Assembly: GCF_002917105.1 (NCBI RefSeq)
Contig: NZ_PQFZ01000005.1
Coordinates: forward strand, 177,834-241,833
Direction: 5' to 3'
DNA length: 64,000 nucleotides
Source of the DNA: Allobosea psychrotolerans
GTDB taxonomy: Bacteria; Pseudomonadota; Alphaproteobacteria; Rhizobiales; Beijerinckiaceae
Shown here: in pieces, positions 8,251 to 17,487 of the stretch
How the letters are laid out: each line of letters starts with the position of its first letter
Numbering within the stretch: position 1 is the stretch's first letter
Position numbers and translations under genes: made by a program
Notes under the pieces: generated by a model
Database searches by the model: none
The model's input: only the letters and a program-made list of their open reading frames with translations
What the model was told of the DNA's origin: nothing

Positions 8251-9345
8251 TCAATTCGTACGGGGCAGTGCCGAGCCGGCCCTCCCGCCGAGCTGCAGGA
8301 TCGCCTCGTCGTAGAGGTCGAGCGTCTCGCGGGCGACGCGGGCGATCCTCAGATGGTCGATCCGGAACTGGCTTCGCTCGCGCCAATGACTGATCGCGTC
8401 AGGGGTTGCGATCAGCCCGGACAGGGCGGCCGCAAGCGCTTCGGGATCGCGGGCGGGAACCAGCACGCCCGCTTCGCCGCCCTCCAGCAACTCGGGAATG
8501 CCATCAACCTGCGTCGCCACGATGGCGCAGCCCGCCTCCCTCGCCTCCGGCAGGACAAGCGGCGCGGGATCGGCATGAGAGGGCAACACAAAGATATCGG
8601 CACCGCGCATCCACGGGAAAGGATCGAGCTTGCTGCCCTCGAAACGCACAGCCTCGCGGCAGGACAAACCGTCGACCATGTCGCGGTAGGTCTGCGCGAA
8701 AGGTCCGTCCCCGACGATGTGCAGGCGCGCCTGCCGATGCCGGCGATGGACCAGATCGAAGGCGACGAACAGATCGGCCAATCCCTTGCGCGGGTGCAGC
8801 CCGCCAACGAAGAGGATGCTTGGTGAGGCGAGCGCGATCGGCGTGGTCTCGCGGTTTGCCAGGCGAGCCGAGCCGATGGTGCCGTTGAGAATGACGCGAA
8901 GCTTGGCGGCCGGGATGCCGCGCCGGCGCATCGATGTGCCGACCGCGGCGCTGACCGCGATGACACGGGTCCCGAGCCCCATGAGAATCGCGCTCTTCTC
9001 GAATTCATTGTGAACGGTCGCAACCAGCGGGATACCGGCGAGCCTGCAGACCGGCCAGGCAAGCACGGCGCTGGTCATCATATGGGCATGGACGATGTCG
9101 GCGCTGAACCGGCCGACCAGCCGCCGCAGCGCCCAGGCGGACCGCAACAGCGTCGCTGCCTTGCGCCGATGGTCGATCGTGAAAACCTTGACGCCATTGC
9201 GGGCGAGCAGCGCATCGAAATCGCCCCCGCCGCTGGCCACGGCGACGATATGGCCGAGGCGGCTCTGCTCGCAGGCAAGGTCGACCGCCGCGTGGACATG
9301 CCCGTTCGACTGCGTCGTGTGATTCAGCAGATGGAGGATACGCAT
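8251..9345 (-). CDS. glycosyltransferase family 4 (GT-B)
   Basis: A 364-residue retaining GT-B enzyme. The N-terminal Rossmann lobe has MRILHLLNHTTQSNGHVHAAVDLA and a DIVHAHM motif. The C-terminal nucleotide-sugar lobe has ILFVGGLHPRKGLADLF and a late Glu-rich motif PAPLVLPEAREAGCAIVAT, equivalent to the EX7E region. It should add a sugar to the lipid-linked repeat unit at the inner membrane face. It lies between the GH16 gene and the flavoprotein gene, all on the minus strand. Confidence 0.9.
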   Translation of the reverse strand: MRILHLLNHTTQSNGHVHAAVDLACEQSRLGHIVAVASGGGDFDALLARNGVKVFTIDHRRKAATLLRSAWALRRLVGRFSADIVHAHMMTSAVLAWPVCRLAGIPLVATVHNEFEKSAILMGLGTRVIAVSAAVGTSMRRRGIPAAKLRVILNGTIGSARLANRETTPIALASPSILFVGGLHPRKGLADLFVAFDLVHRRHRQARLHIVGDGPFAQTYRDMVDGLSCREAVRFEGSKLDPFPWMRGADIFVLPSHADPAPLVLPEAREAGCAIVATQVDGIPELLEGGEAGVLVPARDPEALAAALSGLIATPDAISHWRERSQFRIDHLRIARVARETLDLYDEAILQLGGRAGSALPRTN

Positions 9346-9421
9346 GGGCCCATCACGATGCTCGGACCGCCGACTCGCCTGCGCTCGCGCCTCCGCGCCG
9401 CTGGGCAGAACGGCCCTGCAT

Positions 9422-10771
9422 TTACTGTGCCGAGACCGCGGGAGCGCCCCGCAGCGCCGCTTCGGCCTCTATCGTCGAGACCCTTGCCGTCGGCTGGTAA
9501 TTGAAACCGCCCTGGCGCCCCAGGGATTCGATCCCGAAGGCTTTCAGGGCCTTGACCGCTTCGGCAGCGCTCTCGTCTGCTCCATTGCGATAGATCGGAT
9601 AGGCGTTGTCGAGGAGTTGGCTGCCTTCGAGCCTGAGATCGCCGCAAAAGAGTCCGTTCGCCGCGACATGCGCGCGGAAATCCGCCTCGGCCCGGGCGAC
9701 CGACTTGCCGATATGGTTGGCGATGACCTCGACGCCGAAATACTCGCGCCCCTGCGCGCGACCATAGAAGTCGGAATACATCGTCAGGCGCTTCCAGGCG
9801 CCGTCATAGGAGAAATTGTAGATGATTTCTTCATCGAAGCCGCGCGCACCGTCGAAGCTGAAATAGAGCGCCAGCAGCGTGATCGTCTCGAGTTCCTGCG
9901 AGACCGGCAGGTTGCAGAGCGCCTGCAGCCGCGGGATCGGAATCGTCGAAACGACGCGATCGGCGACGATCGCCCGCCCCTCGCGAAACAGGACGAAACG
10001 CTTGTCGAGTTTCTCGATCCGGTCGAGCTTTGCCCCCATCAGGAAGCTGACGCCACGCGCGGATAACGTTGCGGCCGCAGTGCCGTAGAGCGCCTCGAAG
10101 CCTTCGCGCGGTCGAGCCAGCTGGCAATTGCCCGGCGGCGACGGCTTCGTCCGGCGCAGGCGGCCGAGCATGGCGCGCAGCGAAGCGTGTTCGCTGATCC
10201 ATTGCATGCGCTTGCGCGCCAGTTCGATGCCGATCTGATCGGACGCAATGCCATAGAACCGGGTCATGTAGGCGTCGAGGCCCGAGCGGTGCAGCAGCCG
10301 GGCCCCAATCCAATGGCGGGCAAACTCGCGGGCGTTGCGCATACGCCGTTTGAAAAGGCGGGCATAGGCCGCCGATGCCAGGATGCGAGCGACTTCGAGC
10401 GGCCCGGCGCGCAGGATGTCGTCCTTGACCGAGATCGGATAGGCGGTGATGAGGCGCTGCGGATTCAGCCTTGCCCAACGCGGCTGGATAGGCACGTAAA
10501 GTGGCAGCAGTTCCGGGAAATGCTGCAGCAGCGGCGAGTCGTCCTGGAAGATCAGGCTACCGATGTCGAAGGTGTAGTCGCCCGACGACCAGTCGATGTG
10601 ATTGCCGCCGATGTGCGGATATTCGTCAATGACGAGGATCCGCTTGCAGCCCTGCTGTGCGAGCACCGAAGCCGAGACCAGGCCCGAGACGCCCGCGCCC
10701 AGGACAATGACGTCGCAGCGCTCGGCAGCCGTGCTGTCGGCATCGTCAATCTGCTTGATCACCTCTTCCAT
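9422..10771 (-). CDS. FAD-dependent NAD(P)-binding protein (UGM/protoporphyrinogen-oxidase-like)
   Basis: A 449-residue flavoprotein. The dinucleotide motif DVIVLGAGVSGLVSASVLA is near residue 21, followed by an Asp/Glu ribose-binding strand and a GGNHIDW segment reminiscent of UDP-galactopyranose mutase. A GAxL/VV-ST motif closes the FAD fold. Its place among polysaccharide genes suggests a sugar or lipid-carrier modifying flavoenzyme, but no family-specific residues prove a substrate. It is the first gene of a minus-strand run and diverges from the HAD gene. Confidence 0.75.
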   Translation of the reverse strand: MEEVIKQIDDADSTAAERCDVIVLGAGVSGLVSASVLAQQGCKRILVIDEYPHIGGNHIDWSSGDYTFDIGSLIFQDDSPLLQHFPELLPLYVPIQPRWARLNPQRLITAYPISVKDDILRAGPLEVARILASAAYARLFKRRMRNAREFARHWIGARLLHRSGLDAYMTRFYGIASDQIGIELARKRMQWISEHASLRAMLGRLRRTKPSPPGNCQLARPREGFEALYGTAAATLSARGVSFLMGAKLDRIEKLDKRFVLFREGRAIVADRVVSTIPIPRLQALCNLPVSQELETITLLALYFSFDGARGFDEEIIYNFSYDGAWKRLTMYSDFYGRAQGREYFGVEVIANHIGKSVARAEADFRAHVAANGLFCGDLRLEGSQLLDNAYPIYRNGADESAAEAVKALKAFGIESLGRQGGFNYQPTARVSTIEAEAALRGAPAVSAQ

Positions 10772-10934
10772 TGCCGAGCCTCATTGACCGGGTACGAAAG
10801 AAGGCTAGCGCCCCTCAAGATCAGCCGAAAGCAAAACTCTCCGGCACACCGCGCTCTTTCCCGCTCAATCGTGCGGCGAATGCAATCAGAATGAGCAATC
10901 GCGCGCTCGATGTGCCGAATTAACCATCCTGAAC

Positions 10935-10950
10935 TGGCACGGTCCCTGCT
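10935..10950 (+). promoter_or_regulatory. candidate sigma-54 promoter
   Basis: TGGCACGGTCCCTGCT matches the RpoN consensus TGGCACG-N4-TTGCW at all but one position, with the required GG to GC spacing. It lies 84 bases before the HAD-family gene. No enhancer-binding protein gene is adjacent. Confidence 0.5.
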
Positions 10951-10963
10951 TCATCTGCGTAAG

Positions 10964-10981
10964 GCATGCGCTTTCGCATGC
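10964..10981. promoter_or_regulatory. perfect 7-bp hairpin in 5' leader
   Basis: GCATGCG-CTTT-CGCATGC is a perfect 7-bp stem with a 4-base loop. It lies between the candidate sigma-54 promoter and the HAD gene start, so it would be in the leader RNA or serve as a DNA operator. Confidence 0.4.
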
Positions 10982-11033
10982 AGCTGTCGCTTCGTCACGA
11001 CAGCGTCAACCATTGCGTCTGGGCACGGAGCAT

Positions 11034-13013
11034 ATGATGCCGGGCTGGCCACATCCGAACGAGGCGGAGCTGTTGGAGGGGATCGAGCTGGTCTCGACCG
11101 ACCTGTTCGACACCTTGCTGTTGCGCACGCCGCGCTCGGAGCGCGCGCGTATCGTCGGCGGCGAACGCATCTTCGCTCGCAGGCTGACCGAACAGGGCCT
11201 GCCGGTTTCGGAGAGCTGGCTGGTCGAAGCGCGTCTGGAGGCGCAGCGGCTGGCCTATCGCGCGCTCGACATGGCCGAGCACGATGGCGAGGTCATGCTG
11301 CGCGACGTCATCGCGCGCCAGCTCGCCATTCTCGGCTTGCCCAAGACGCGAATGGCCACCCTGTGCGAGACGCGGCTCGCGATCGAGCTCGACATTGAAA
11401 AGGCATCGCTACGCCCTAACCTGCAACTCGCAGCACTGCTGCGCCGCTGCCGCGGAGAAGGCCGGCGCGTCATCGCGATCAGCGACATCGGACTGCCGAC
11501 TTCGGTGCTCGGCGCGTTGGTCAGCCATTTTCATGGCCCTGAGCTGCTCGACCGGATCTATTCCAGCGCCGATCTCGGCCTGACCAAGCGGCGTGGCGAG
11601 CTCTTCCATGCCGTCCTTGCGGCAGAAGGGGTCGATGCCGGGCGGACCTTGCATATCGGCGACGATCGGCTCGCCGACCACGTCGTACCGTCCTCTCTCG
11701 GCCTGCGCACGCTCCACGTCCCGCGCCCGAAGCTGAAGCGTCACCTGTCGCGCCTTCACGGCGGGGCGAGCGAACTCGGCCGCATCATCCGAAGGCGACG
11801 GGCCCAAGCCGGCAGGCCAGCTGGCCATGCTCGCGATCCCCATGCGTTCGGGCGCGAGGTCCTGGGTCCGATCGTGGCCGAGTTCTGCCTGGCTATCTGG
11901 CTCTACGCCGACGAGGCCCGCAAGCGCGGCGACGCGGCCCTGCTGTTCTGCGCGCGCGGCGGGCTCGGCATACGGGCGGCGTTCGAGCGGGTCGCCGAGC
12001 GGCTGAACCTGCCGCTCGCAATGCCGCGCGAGAACCTGATGATTTCGCGCTTGGTTGCGGCAAGAGCGGCCATCATGGTCCGCAGCCCGGCGGCGCTCGA
12101 CGAACTCGGGCGCGAATTCCGCGGCAGCAGCTTCGCGGATGTCGCGACCGCGTTGGGTGGCGGTCGCTATGAGCTGCTCGAGTCATGGAACGAACGATTC
12201 GTGCCAGAGCGCTTCTTCGCCATGCTCGACAGGCCGGCCGGTGCAGCCGTCGCCGCCGACATCGACAGGCAAAACACGCTCTTCCAACGCCATCTTTCCG
12301 CAACCAGCTGCGGCGCAAAGCGGATCATCCTGTGCGACACGGGGCTTTACGGCAGCACCCAACGCCTGCTCGCAGTCGGCCTGCCGGATTTGAGCTTCGA
12401 GACCATCCAGCTCGCGCGCTGCAACTACAAGGGCCTCAGCGAAGAGCATTTTCCGCGCGTCGTCGGACTTGCCGTCGAGCGCAGCCGCTACAGCCCCCTC
12501 GCCGTCCGCTCGACCGTGCTGCGCTATTGGCAATTGATCGAGAGCCTGTTCGAGCCGGCGATTGCATCCGTGCGATCCTTCGCCGAAGGCGCAGACGGCG
12601 CGATCATCTGCAACTCCGGCGACATTGCCTTTGGGGCCGTCGATCCTGCCGCCGGCAATCCCCTTCTGTCCGGTGCCCTCGCCTATATCGACAACGTCGA
12701 CAGCGGAACCGCGATCATGGCCGATGCGGCCCGCGCCTGGCCGCGGCTCAAGCAGGCCGTCACCCGGCCGGTCGAGGCCGACCTCGCGGCGCTGGCTATC
12801 GGCGAGCGCTCCGTCGATTTCGGCCGGACCGGCACTGTCGGAGATGGCGGCGCGCTGGCGGGCAGCGCGCTGTCGCGTCTGGCATCGATCCGCACTCAGC
12901 TTTGGCGCGAAGGCGCGATCGTACGAGCCTTTCCGCGCTCGCGTTTGCCGTTGCTGACGGCGGTCGAAGCCTTTCATGCGCTGCGCGGGCTCTCCACCGG
13001 TTTCCACCGCTGA
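11034..13013 (+). CDS. COG5610-type HAD superfamily protein with C-terminal domain of unknown function
   Basis: A 659-residue protein. The N-terminal HAD domain has motif I STDLFDTLLLR (nucleophile Asp23, with Phe at the +2 position where phosphatases carry Asp), motif II VIAISDIG, a motif III Lys in GLTKRRGELF and motif IV HIGDDRLADH. A ~370-residue second domain (LLFCARGGLGIRAAFERV, ILCDTGLYGSTQRLL) matches no function I know but is typical of the predicted hydrolases embedded in glycan loci. ATG 11034 with GGAG upstream is preferred to TTG 11013. It leads the plus-strand flippase and acyltransferase genes. Confidence 0.8.
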   Translation: MMPGWPHPNEAELLEGIELVSTDLFDTLLLRTPRSERARIVGGERIFARRLTEQGLPVSESWLVEARLEAQRLAYRALDMAEHDGEVMLRDVIARQLAILGLPKTRMATLCETRLAIELDIEKASLRPNLQLAALLRRCRGEGRRVIAISDIGLPTSVLGALVSHFHGPELLDRIYSSADLGLTKRRGELFHAVLAAEGVDAGRTLHIGDDRLADHVVPSSLGLRTLHVPRPKLKRHLSRLHGGASELGRIIRRRRAQAGRPAGHARDPHAFGREVLGPIVAEFCLAIWLYADEARKRGDAALLFCARGGLGIRAAFERVAERLNLPLAMPRENLMISRLVAARAAIMVRSPAALDELGREFRGSSFADVATALGGGRYELLESWNERFVPERFFAMLDRPAGAAVAADIDRQNTLFQRHLSATSCGAKRIILCDTGLYGSTQRLLAVGLPDLSFETIQLARCNYKGLSEEHFPRVVGLAVERSRYSPLAVRSTVLRYWQLIESLFEPAIASVRSFAEGADGAIICNSGDIAFGAVDPAAGNPLLSGALAYIDNVDSGTAIMADAARAWPRLKQAVTRPVEADLAALAIGERSVDFGRTGTVGDGGALAGSALSRLASIRTQLWREGAIVRAFPRSRLPLLTAVEAFHALRGLSTGFHR

Positions 13014-13107
13014 TGGGATGCCGTGCGATCCAGGCGTTTGCCAAAGCGCTCGCCGCAGGCCGTGATCTGTGGCTCGGCGCGCCGCACGGCTTCGAGGACG
13101 GATCGCC

Positions 13108-14601
13108 ATGCTGGCAATGAAGGCCCTCCAGGGCGCTGGCTTGCTGGTAGCATCACGCTTCCTCGGCCGATTCATCGATTTCTTCACGCTGTTGATCATG
13201 GCGAGGATGCTGACGCCGGCGGATTTCGGTCTGACGGCGCTCGCCTTGTCCTGCGTCGCGATCGTCGACGTGGTGCTCGAGATTCCGGTGACGCAGGCGC
13301 TGGTCCGCCTGCCCCAAGTCGACAAGGCGCATCTCGACACCGGCTTCACGCTCGGCGCGCTGCGCGGCCTCGCAATCTCCCTGATTCTGCTCGCTGTCGC
13401 CTGGCCATTCGCCTGGATTAACGGCGATCCGCGGCTCGTCCCGGTCATTCTCGCGCTCGCCTTCGCACCGATCGCGCGCGGCCTCGCCAGCCCCGGCCTG
13501 GTCATGTTCATCCGCGAGCTCGGCTTCCTGCGCAATTTCCTGCTTGAGACCGGCGGCAAGCTCGCAGCCTTCGGCCTCGCCATCGCGACGCTCCTGCTCG
13601 GCGGCGGCTACTGGGCCCTGGTCGTCAATTTCGTCGCCGCGCCCGTCTTCAGCTGCGCAATCTCCTACCTGCTCGCGCCCTATCGGCCGGCGCTGTCGCT
13701 GTCCCGATTGGCGGATTTTGCCAGTTTCGTTGGTTGGTTTACCTGCTCCCAGTTCGTTTCAGCGGTGAACTGGCAGTTCGATCGCATCCTGCTCGGGCTC
13801 GGCGGCGCCAAGGAGACGCTCGGCCGCTATGCGGTCGCGGCCGACCTGTCGGTGATGCCGACCCAGAGCCTGATCGGGCCGGCGCTGCAACCGATCATGG
13901 CCGCGTTCGCCCGGATCAAGGCTGAGGATCAGCGCCTGCGGCTCGCCTTCCTCAAGGCGGCACGCTTCAGCATGCTCGCTTCAGCGCCTTGCAGCCTGGG
14001 AATCGCACTGACGTCGGATCTGATCGTCGAGGTCCTGCTCGGCCCGAAATGGCATGGCGCCGATTGGCTGCTGAGCCTGCTGTCGCTCTCGGTGATGGCG
14101 ACGCCCTATTTCCAGACGCTGTATTCGCTGAGCCTGGCGCTCGGCCGGCCTGAGGTGATCTTCCGGCTCAATCTCTATGATCTCGCCATTCGCACTCCCG
14201 CCGTGATCATCGGCTTCCTGCAATGGGGCGCACCGGGCATGGCGGCCGCGCGGCTCGTCGCGGCTGCGATCATGGCGGTCTTCTTTCTGCGCTGGCTCCG
14301 CAGCCTGCTCTCCATCGGTATCGCCGAGCAGCTCCTCAATCTCTGGAAGATTGCCGTTGCGGCGGCCGTGATGACGGCCGGCGTGCTCGGCCTGCGTGGC
14401 ATCATCACCCCTTGGCATCTGCCGGCGCCGGCCGAACTCGCACTCGTCGCGGCGCTCGGCGCGTTGCTCTACGGGCTGACCCTGCTCGCCTGCGGCATGT
14501 GGCTCGCGATCGGCGCCGGACGCCTGGAGCTCTCTGACCGTTGGTGGCGCTCACGGATTGGGGCCGACAAGCCTGGAGACGCTCGTGACCCGGAGACTTG
14601 A
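13108..14601 (+). CDS. oligosaccharide flippase (Wzx-like, MATE/MVF fold)
   Basis: A ~497-residue polytopic membrane protein with about 12-14 hydrophobic segments. The start (MKALQGAGLLVASRFLGRFIDFFTLLIMARMLTPADFGL) is typical of the polysaccharide-synthase/flippase family that flips undecaprenyl-linked repeat units to the periplasm. ATG 13108 has GAGGA nine bases upstream and is favoured over GTG 13069. Its end overlaps the acyltransferase start by 17 bases, indicating a shared transcript. Confidence 0.9.
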   Translation: MLAMKALQGAGLLVASRFLGRFIDFFTLLIMARMLTPADFGLTALALSCVAIVDVVLEIPVTQALVRLPQVDKAHLDTGFTLGALRGLAISLILLAVAWPFAWINGDPRLVPVILALAFAPIARGLASPGLVMFIRELGFLRNFLLETGGKLAAFGLAIATLLLGGGYWALVVNFVAAPVFSCAISYLLAPYRPALSLSRLADFASFVGWFTCSQFVSAVNWQFDRILLGLGGAKETLGRYAVAADLSVMPTQSLIGPALQPIMAAFARIKAEDQRLRLAFLKAARFSMLASAPCSLGIALTSDLIVEVLLGPKWHGADWLLSLLSLSVMATPYFQTLYSLSLALGRPEVIFRLNLYDLAIRTPAVIIGFLQWGAPGMAAARLVAAAIMAVFFLRWLRSLLSIGIAEQLLNLWKIAVAAAVMTAGVLGLRGIITPWHLPAPAELALVAALGALLYGLTLLACGMWLAIGAGRLELSDRWWRSRIGADKPGDARDPET

Positions 14602-15727
14602 CCATCTGGACGGGCTGCGCGGGGTTGCGGCAGTCGCGGTCGTGATCTTCCATCTGATGTCGGCGCTGACCCCGTGGCTGGTGCCGGAACAGCAGCCTGG
14701 CGCGCATTGGCTCGCCTATACGCCCCTTGCCGTTGCCTGGAACGGCACCTTCGCGGTGTCGGTGTTCTTCATCCTGAGCGGCTTCGTCGTGACCAACGCG
14801 ACGCTGCGCAAATCTGACCCGATATGGATCGACGTCCCGATCCGCTATATGCGGCTTGCGATCCCGGCGACGGCCAGCACGCTTGCGGCCTGGCTCCTGC
14901 TGAGCGTTTTCCCGACCTCTGCAACGCAACTCGCCGCGCTCACCGGCAGCCGCTGGCTCGGTTGGACCTATCAGGGATCGATCCCTGGTCCGGCGGCGGC
15001 GATCTCCAACGGCATGGCCGGGGTCTTCCTGAGCGGCGGCTCGTTCTTCAACAATGTCCTGTGGACGATGCGGCCCGAGTTGCTGGGCTCGATCCTGTGC
15101 TTCGCGGCCTGCGCTTTTGCAGGACCGCGGTTCCGGCTCGCGATCACGCTCGGCAGCGCCGTGATCTTCATCGCGCTGCGGCGCTACGACTATGTCTGCT
15201 TTCCACTCGGCATCATTCTGCGCGAGGCCTGGGCTTCAGGACGATTACCATCGGCCCTCCCGATCTTCGCCATGCTGCTCGGTCTCGTGATCGGCTCGCA
15301 AAGCGGCGATGCGGCACAGCTGTTGGGCCTGGACTGGCTGCCGGAGGCCTTGAAGCCAGAGAAGAAGGGCGGCCTGCTCTATCCGATCGCCGCGACGCTC
15401 GTCGTCTACGGCTGCCTCCGCTCTCACTGGCTGGTAGCGGCTCTCTCGGGTCGGATCGGGCGATATCTCGGCGCGATCTCGTTCCCGCTGTACCTGATCC
15501 ATGTGCCCTTCATCTATACGATCGTGGCGGAAGCTTGCATGCGCACAAACCTCGCTATTCCCGCGCGTGCCTGCCTTGTGACGGGAAGCCTCGTTCTGAT
15601 GTTCGCCACGGCCCATGCTGCGGAGCGCTGGCTCGAGCGACCGTTTCTCGGCTTGCTCGGCCAATTGCGTGGACGACTGAGGGAGTTCAGGACCGGGCGC
15701 CGCAATGTCCGTGGCGCAGCCGGCTGA
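14585..15727 (+). CDS. acyltransferase 3 family membrane protein
   Basis: A ~380-residue integral membrane O-acyltransferase. It begins TRRLDHLDGLRGVAAVAVVIFHL, with the catalytic His and the LDGLRG motif, followed by about 10 membrane helices and a late SFPLYLIHVPF motif that is standard for this family (OafA/ExoZ type). It should acetylate or acylate the polysaccharide repeat unit. GTG 14585 with GGAG seven bases upstream is chosen; an upstream TTG at 14558 is weaker. Confidence 0.9.
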   Translation: MTRRLDHLDGLRGVAAVAVVIFHLMSALTPWLVPEQQPGAHWLAYTPLAVAWNGTFAVSVFFILSGFVVTNATLRKSDPIWIDVPIRYMRLAIPATASTLAAWLLLSVFPTSATQLAALTGSRWLGWTYQGSIPGPAAAISNGMAGVFLSGGSFFNNVLWTMRPELLGSILCFAACAFAGPRFRLAITLGSAVIFIALRRYDYVCFPLGIILREAWASGRLPSALPIFAMLLGLVIGSQSGDAAQLLGLDWLPEALKPEKKGGLLYPIAATLVVYGCLRSHWLVAALSGRIGRYLGAISFPLYLIHVPFIYTIVAEACMRTNLAIPARACLVTGSLVLMFATAHAAERWLERPFLGLLGQLRGRLREFRTGRRNVRGAAG

Positions 15728-15813
15728 GAAGAGCTTTGCCTTGTCGCGACGAAGCTAGTCCCGGACCGGGCCGCGGAACCGCGGCGATGCGCTGCGGCCG
15801 CCTGCAGCCGCCA

Positions 15814-17487
15814 TCACGACCTGCCACGATTGATCACGGTGCCGATGACGGTGATGCCGGCGCGCTGGAGGACACCGAGGGCGTCGTTCAATTCGTCATA
15901 GCTCGTCACGCCCTCGGCGGCGACGAGGACGACGATGTCAGCATGGGTGGCGAGCGCAACCGCATCGGAGGATTCGCCGAGTGGCGGCAGATCGATCAGC
16001 ACCTCGCCACGCTGCCTTGCCTGCGCGATGACCAGCCCCGCACGCGGATCGCGGAAGTCGACGAAGCGGTTCAGCTCTGGCGTTGCCGAGCGGATAGGAA
16101 GCAGGCGGACCCCGTCAATATTGGCAAACACGGCCTGGACCGTGCTGCCGGAGGCGATCACGTCGGTCAGCGATGGTCCGGCGGGGCCACCATCCTCTCC
16201 ACGCGCCGAAGATGCATCGGCGCTGAAAACGCTGACCCGCCGGCCACGATGATGGAGCAGCTGGGCCAGGTTCATCGTCAGCAGCGTAGCGCCGGCGCCC
16301 GCTCGCCAGGAGCCGATCGCCACGACTGGGCTGTCTTCGGAACGCCTCGTGGCCCAGGCGATCTCGATCGCCGTTGCCAGATCGCGGATTCCTGCCGCGA
16401 AGAAGCCGGCATGCTCGCGCGCCACCAGCATCGCGCTGTCGAAGGCCGAGGCGCGCCCCTGCCGGCGCCTGCCGGTGATCTCGGGAATGACGGCAAGGCA
16501 GGCCAGGCCGGTTTCGCGCGGGAGATCCTGGGGATGGCGGACGCGGCGATCGAAGACCGAGGCCAGCACCGCGACGAACACGCCGCCGAGCAGCCCGAAA
16601 ACGCCTGCGAACGCCAAGATCAGGCTGCCGCGCGGAGCGGACGGGCCGAGCGGCGCCTGAGCCGCGCCGATGATCCGTGCATCGGCATCCGGGATCGGCT
16701 GCGCCGGCAGCGCACCGCTGCGGACGGCCGCATTGGCCGCTTGGACCTGGGCGGCGAGCGCATCCAGGCGGCCTTGCAGGAATTCGGCACCGCTGCGCGC
16801 AGCATCAGCCTTGAAGGCGACCGATTGCAGCAGATAGGCGGAGGCGGCAGCGTTGGCGATGCGGGCCGGCAATTCCGGATCGGTCGAGGAATAGGCGATC
16901 TCGAGCACATAAGACTGTCCGATGCGCCGCGCCGAGAAGCGCCGCGCGAAATTCTCGAAGGCGTTGCGCCGCGGATCGACGCGAAGCGAGGCTTCCGCGC
17001 CCGCCCGAGCCGCACCGGTCGCCGTGGTCCAGACACTGCGAAGGAAATCACGCGCTCGGCTGGTCAGCATCTGCAGCAACCCCGGGGGCTGCGGACCCAG
17101 CTCCGGATGGTCGCTCAAGGCCAGCGCATCGAAGACCGTGCTCAACAGGCGCTCCGAGCGGATCACCTGCAGTTCGCTGTCGGCAGCGTTCAGGTCGAGC
17201 GAACTCGGCGCGGCGACCTCGCGCGCCACACTCGGAACCTGCCGCCGCGGCTCGAGCAGCACGGTTGCAGCCGCGGTATAGGTCGGCGGCGTCGTTCGGA
17301 CATAGGCCGCCGCCGCCGCAAGACAGAGTGCGACCCAGATCGCCAGCTTGCCCTTGTGACGCAGGCCAGCGGCGCCGATCCTGCGAAGCAAGGCGACCGG
17401 GCCATCATTGCTCTGTGACGTGAGGGGTTCCGGCTGGGGCAGGATCCGGAATGACGCGCGGGATGCGCCTGGCTTTCCCAACATCAT
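15814..17487 (-). CDS. Wzz / BY-kinase-like polysaccharide co-polymerase with degenerate Walker A
   Basis: A 557-residue chain-length determinant. It has TM1 at about 48-64, a periplasmic Wzz-like region, TM2 at about 289-311, then a cytoplasmic ATPase-like domain. The expected Walker A reads GSWRAGAGATL (392-402) with Ala where the invariant Lys should be. The Walker B-like VLIDLPP (496-502) remains. The usual C-terminal Tyr cluster is absent. It should control polymer length, but kinase activity is doubtful. It starts inside the stop of the upstream glycosyltransferase gene (4-base overlap). Confidence 0.85.
   Translation of the reverse strand: MMLGKPGASRASFRILPQPEPLTSQSNDGPVALLRRIGAAGLRHKGKLAIWVALCLAAAAAYVRTTPPTYTAAATVLLEPRRQVPSVAREVAAPSSLDLNAADSELQVIRSERLLSTVFDALALSDHPELGPQPPGLLQMLTSRARDFLRSVWTTATGAARAGAEASLRVDPRRNAFENFARRFSARRIGQSYVLEIAYSSTDPELPARIANAAASAYLLQSVAFKADAARSGAEFLQGRLDALAAQVQAANAAVRSGALPAQPIPDADARIIGAAQAPLGPSAPRGSLILAFAGVFGLLGGVFVAVLASVFDRRVRHPQDLPRETGLACLAVIPEITGRRRQGRASAFDSAMLVAREHAGFFAAGIRDLATAIEIAWATRRSEDSPVVAIGSWRAGAGATLLTMNLAQLLHHRGRRVSVFSADASSARGEDGGPAGPSLTDVIASGSTVQAVFANIDGVRLLPIRSATPELNRFVDFRDPRAGLVIAQARQRGEVLIDLPPLGESSDAVALATHADIVVLVAAEGVTSYDELNDALGVLQRAGITVIGTVINRGRS

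Noticed and set aside
14824..17418. 864-residue plus-strand open frame
   Set aside because: It lies out of frame over the acyltransferase and antisense to the Wzz-like gene, has repetitive Arg/Ala-rich composition and no domain; a GC-bias shadow.
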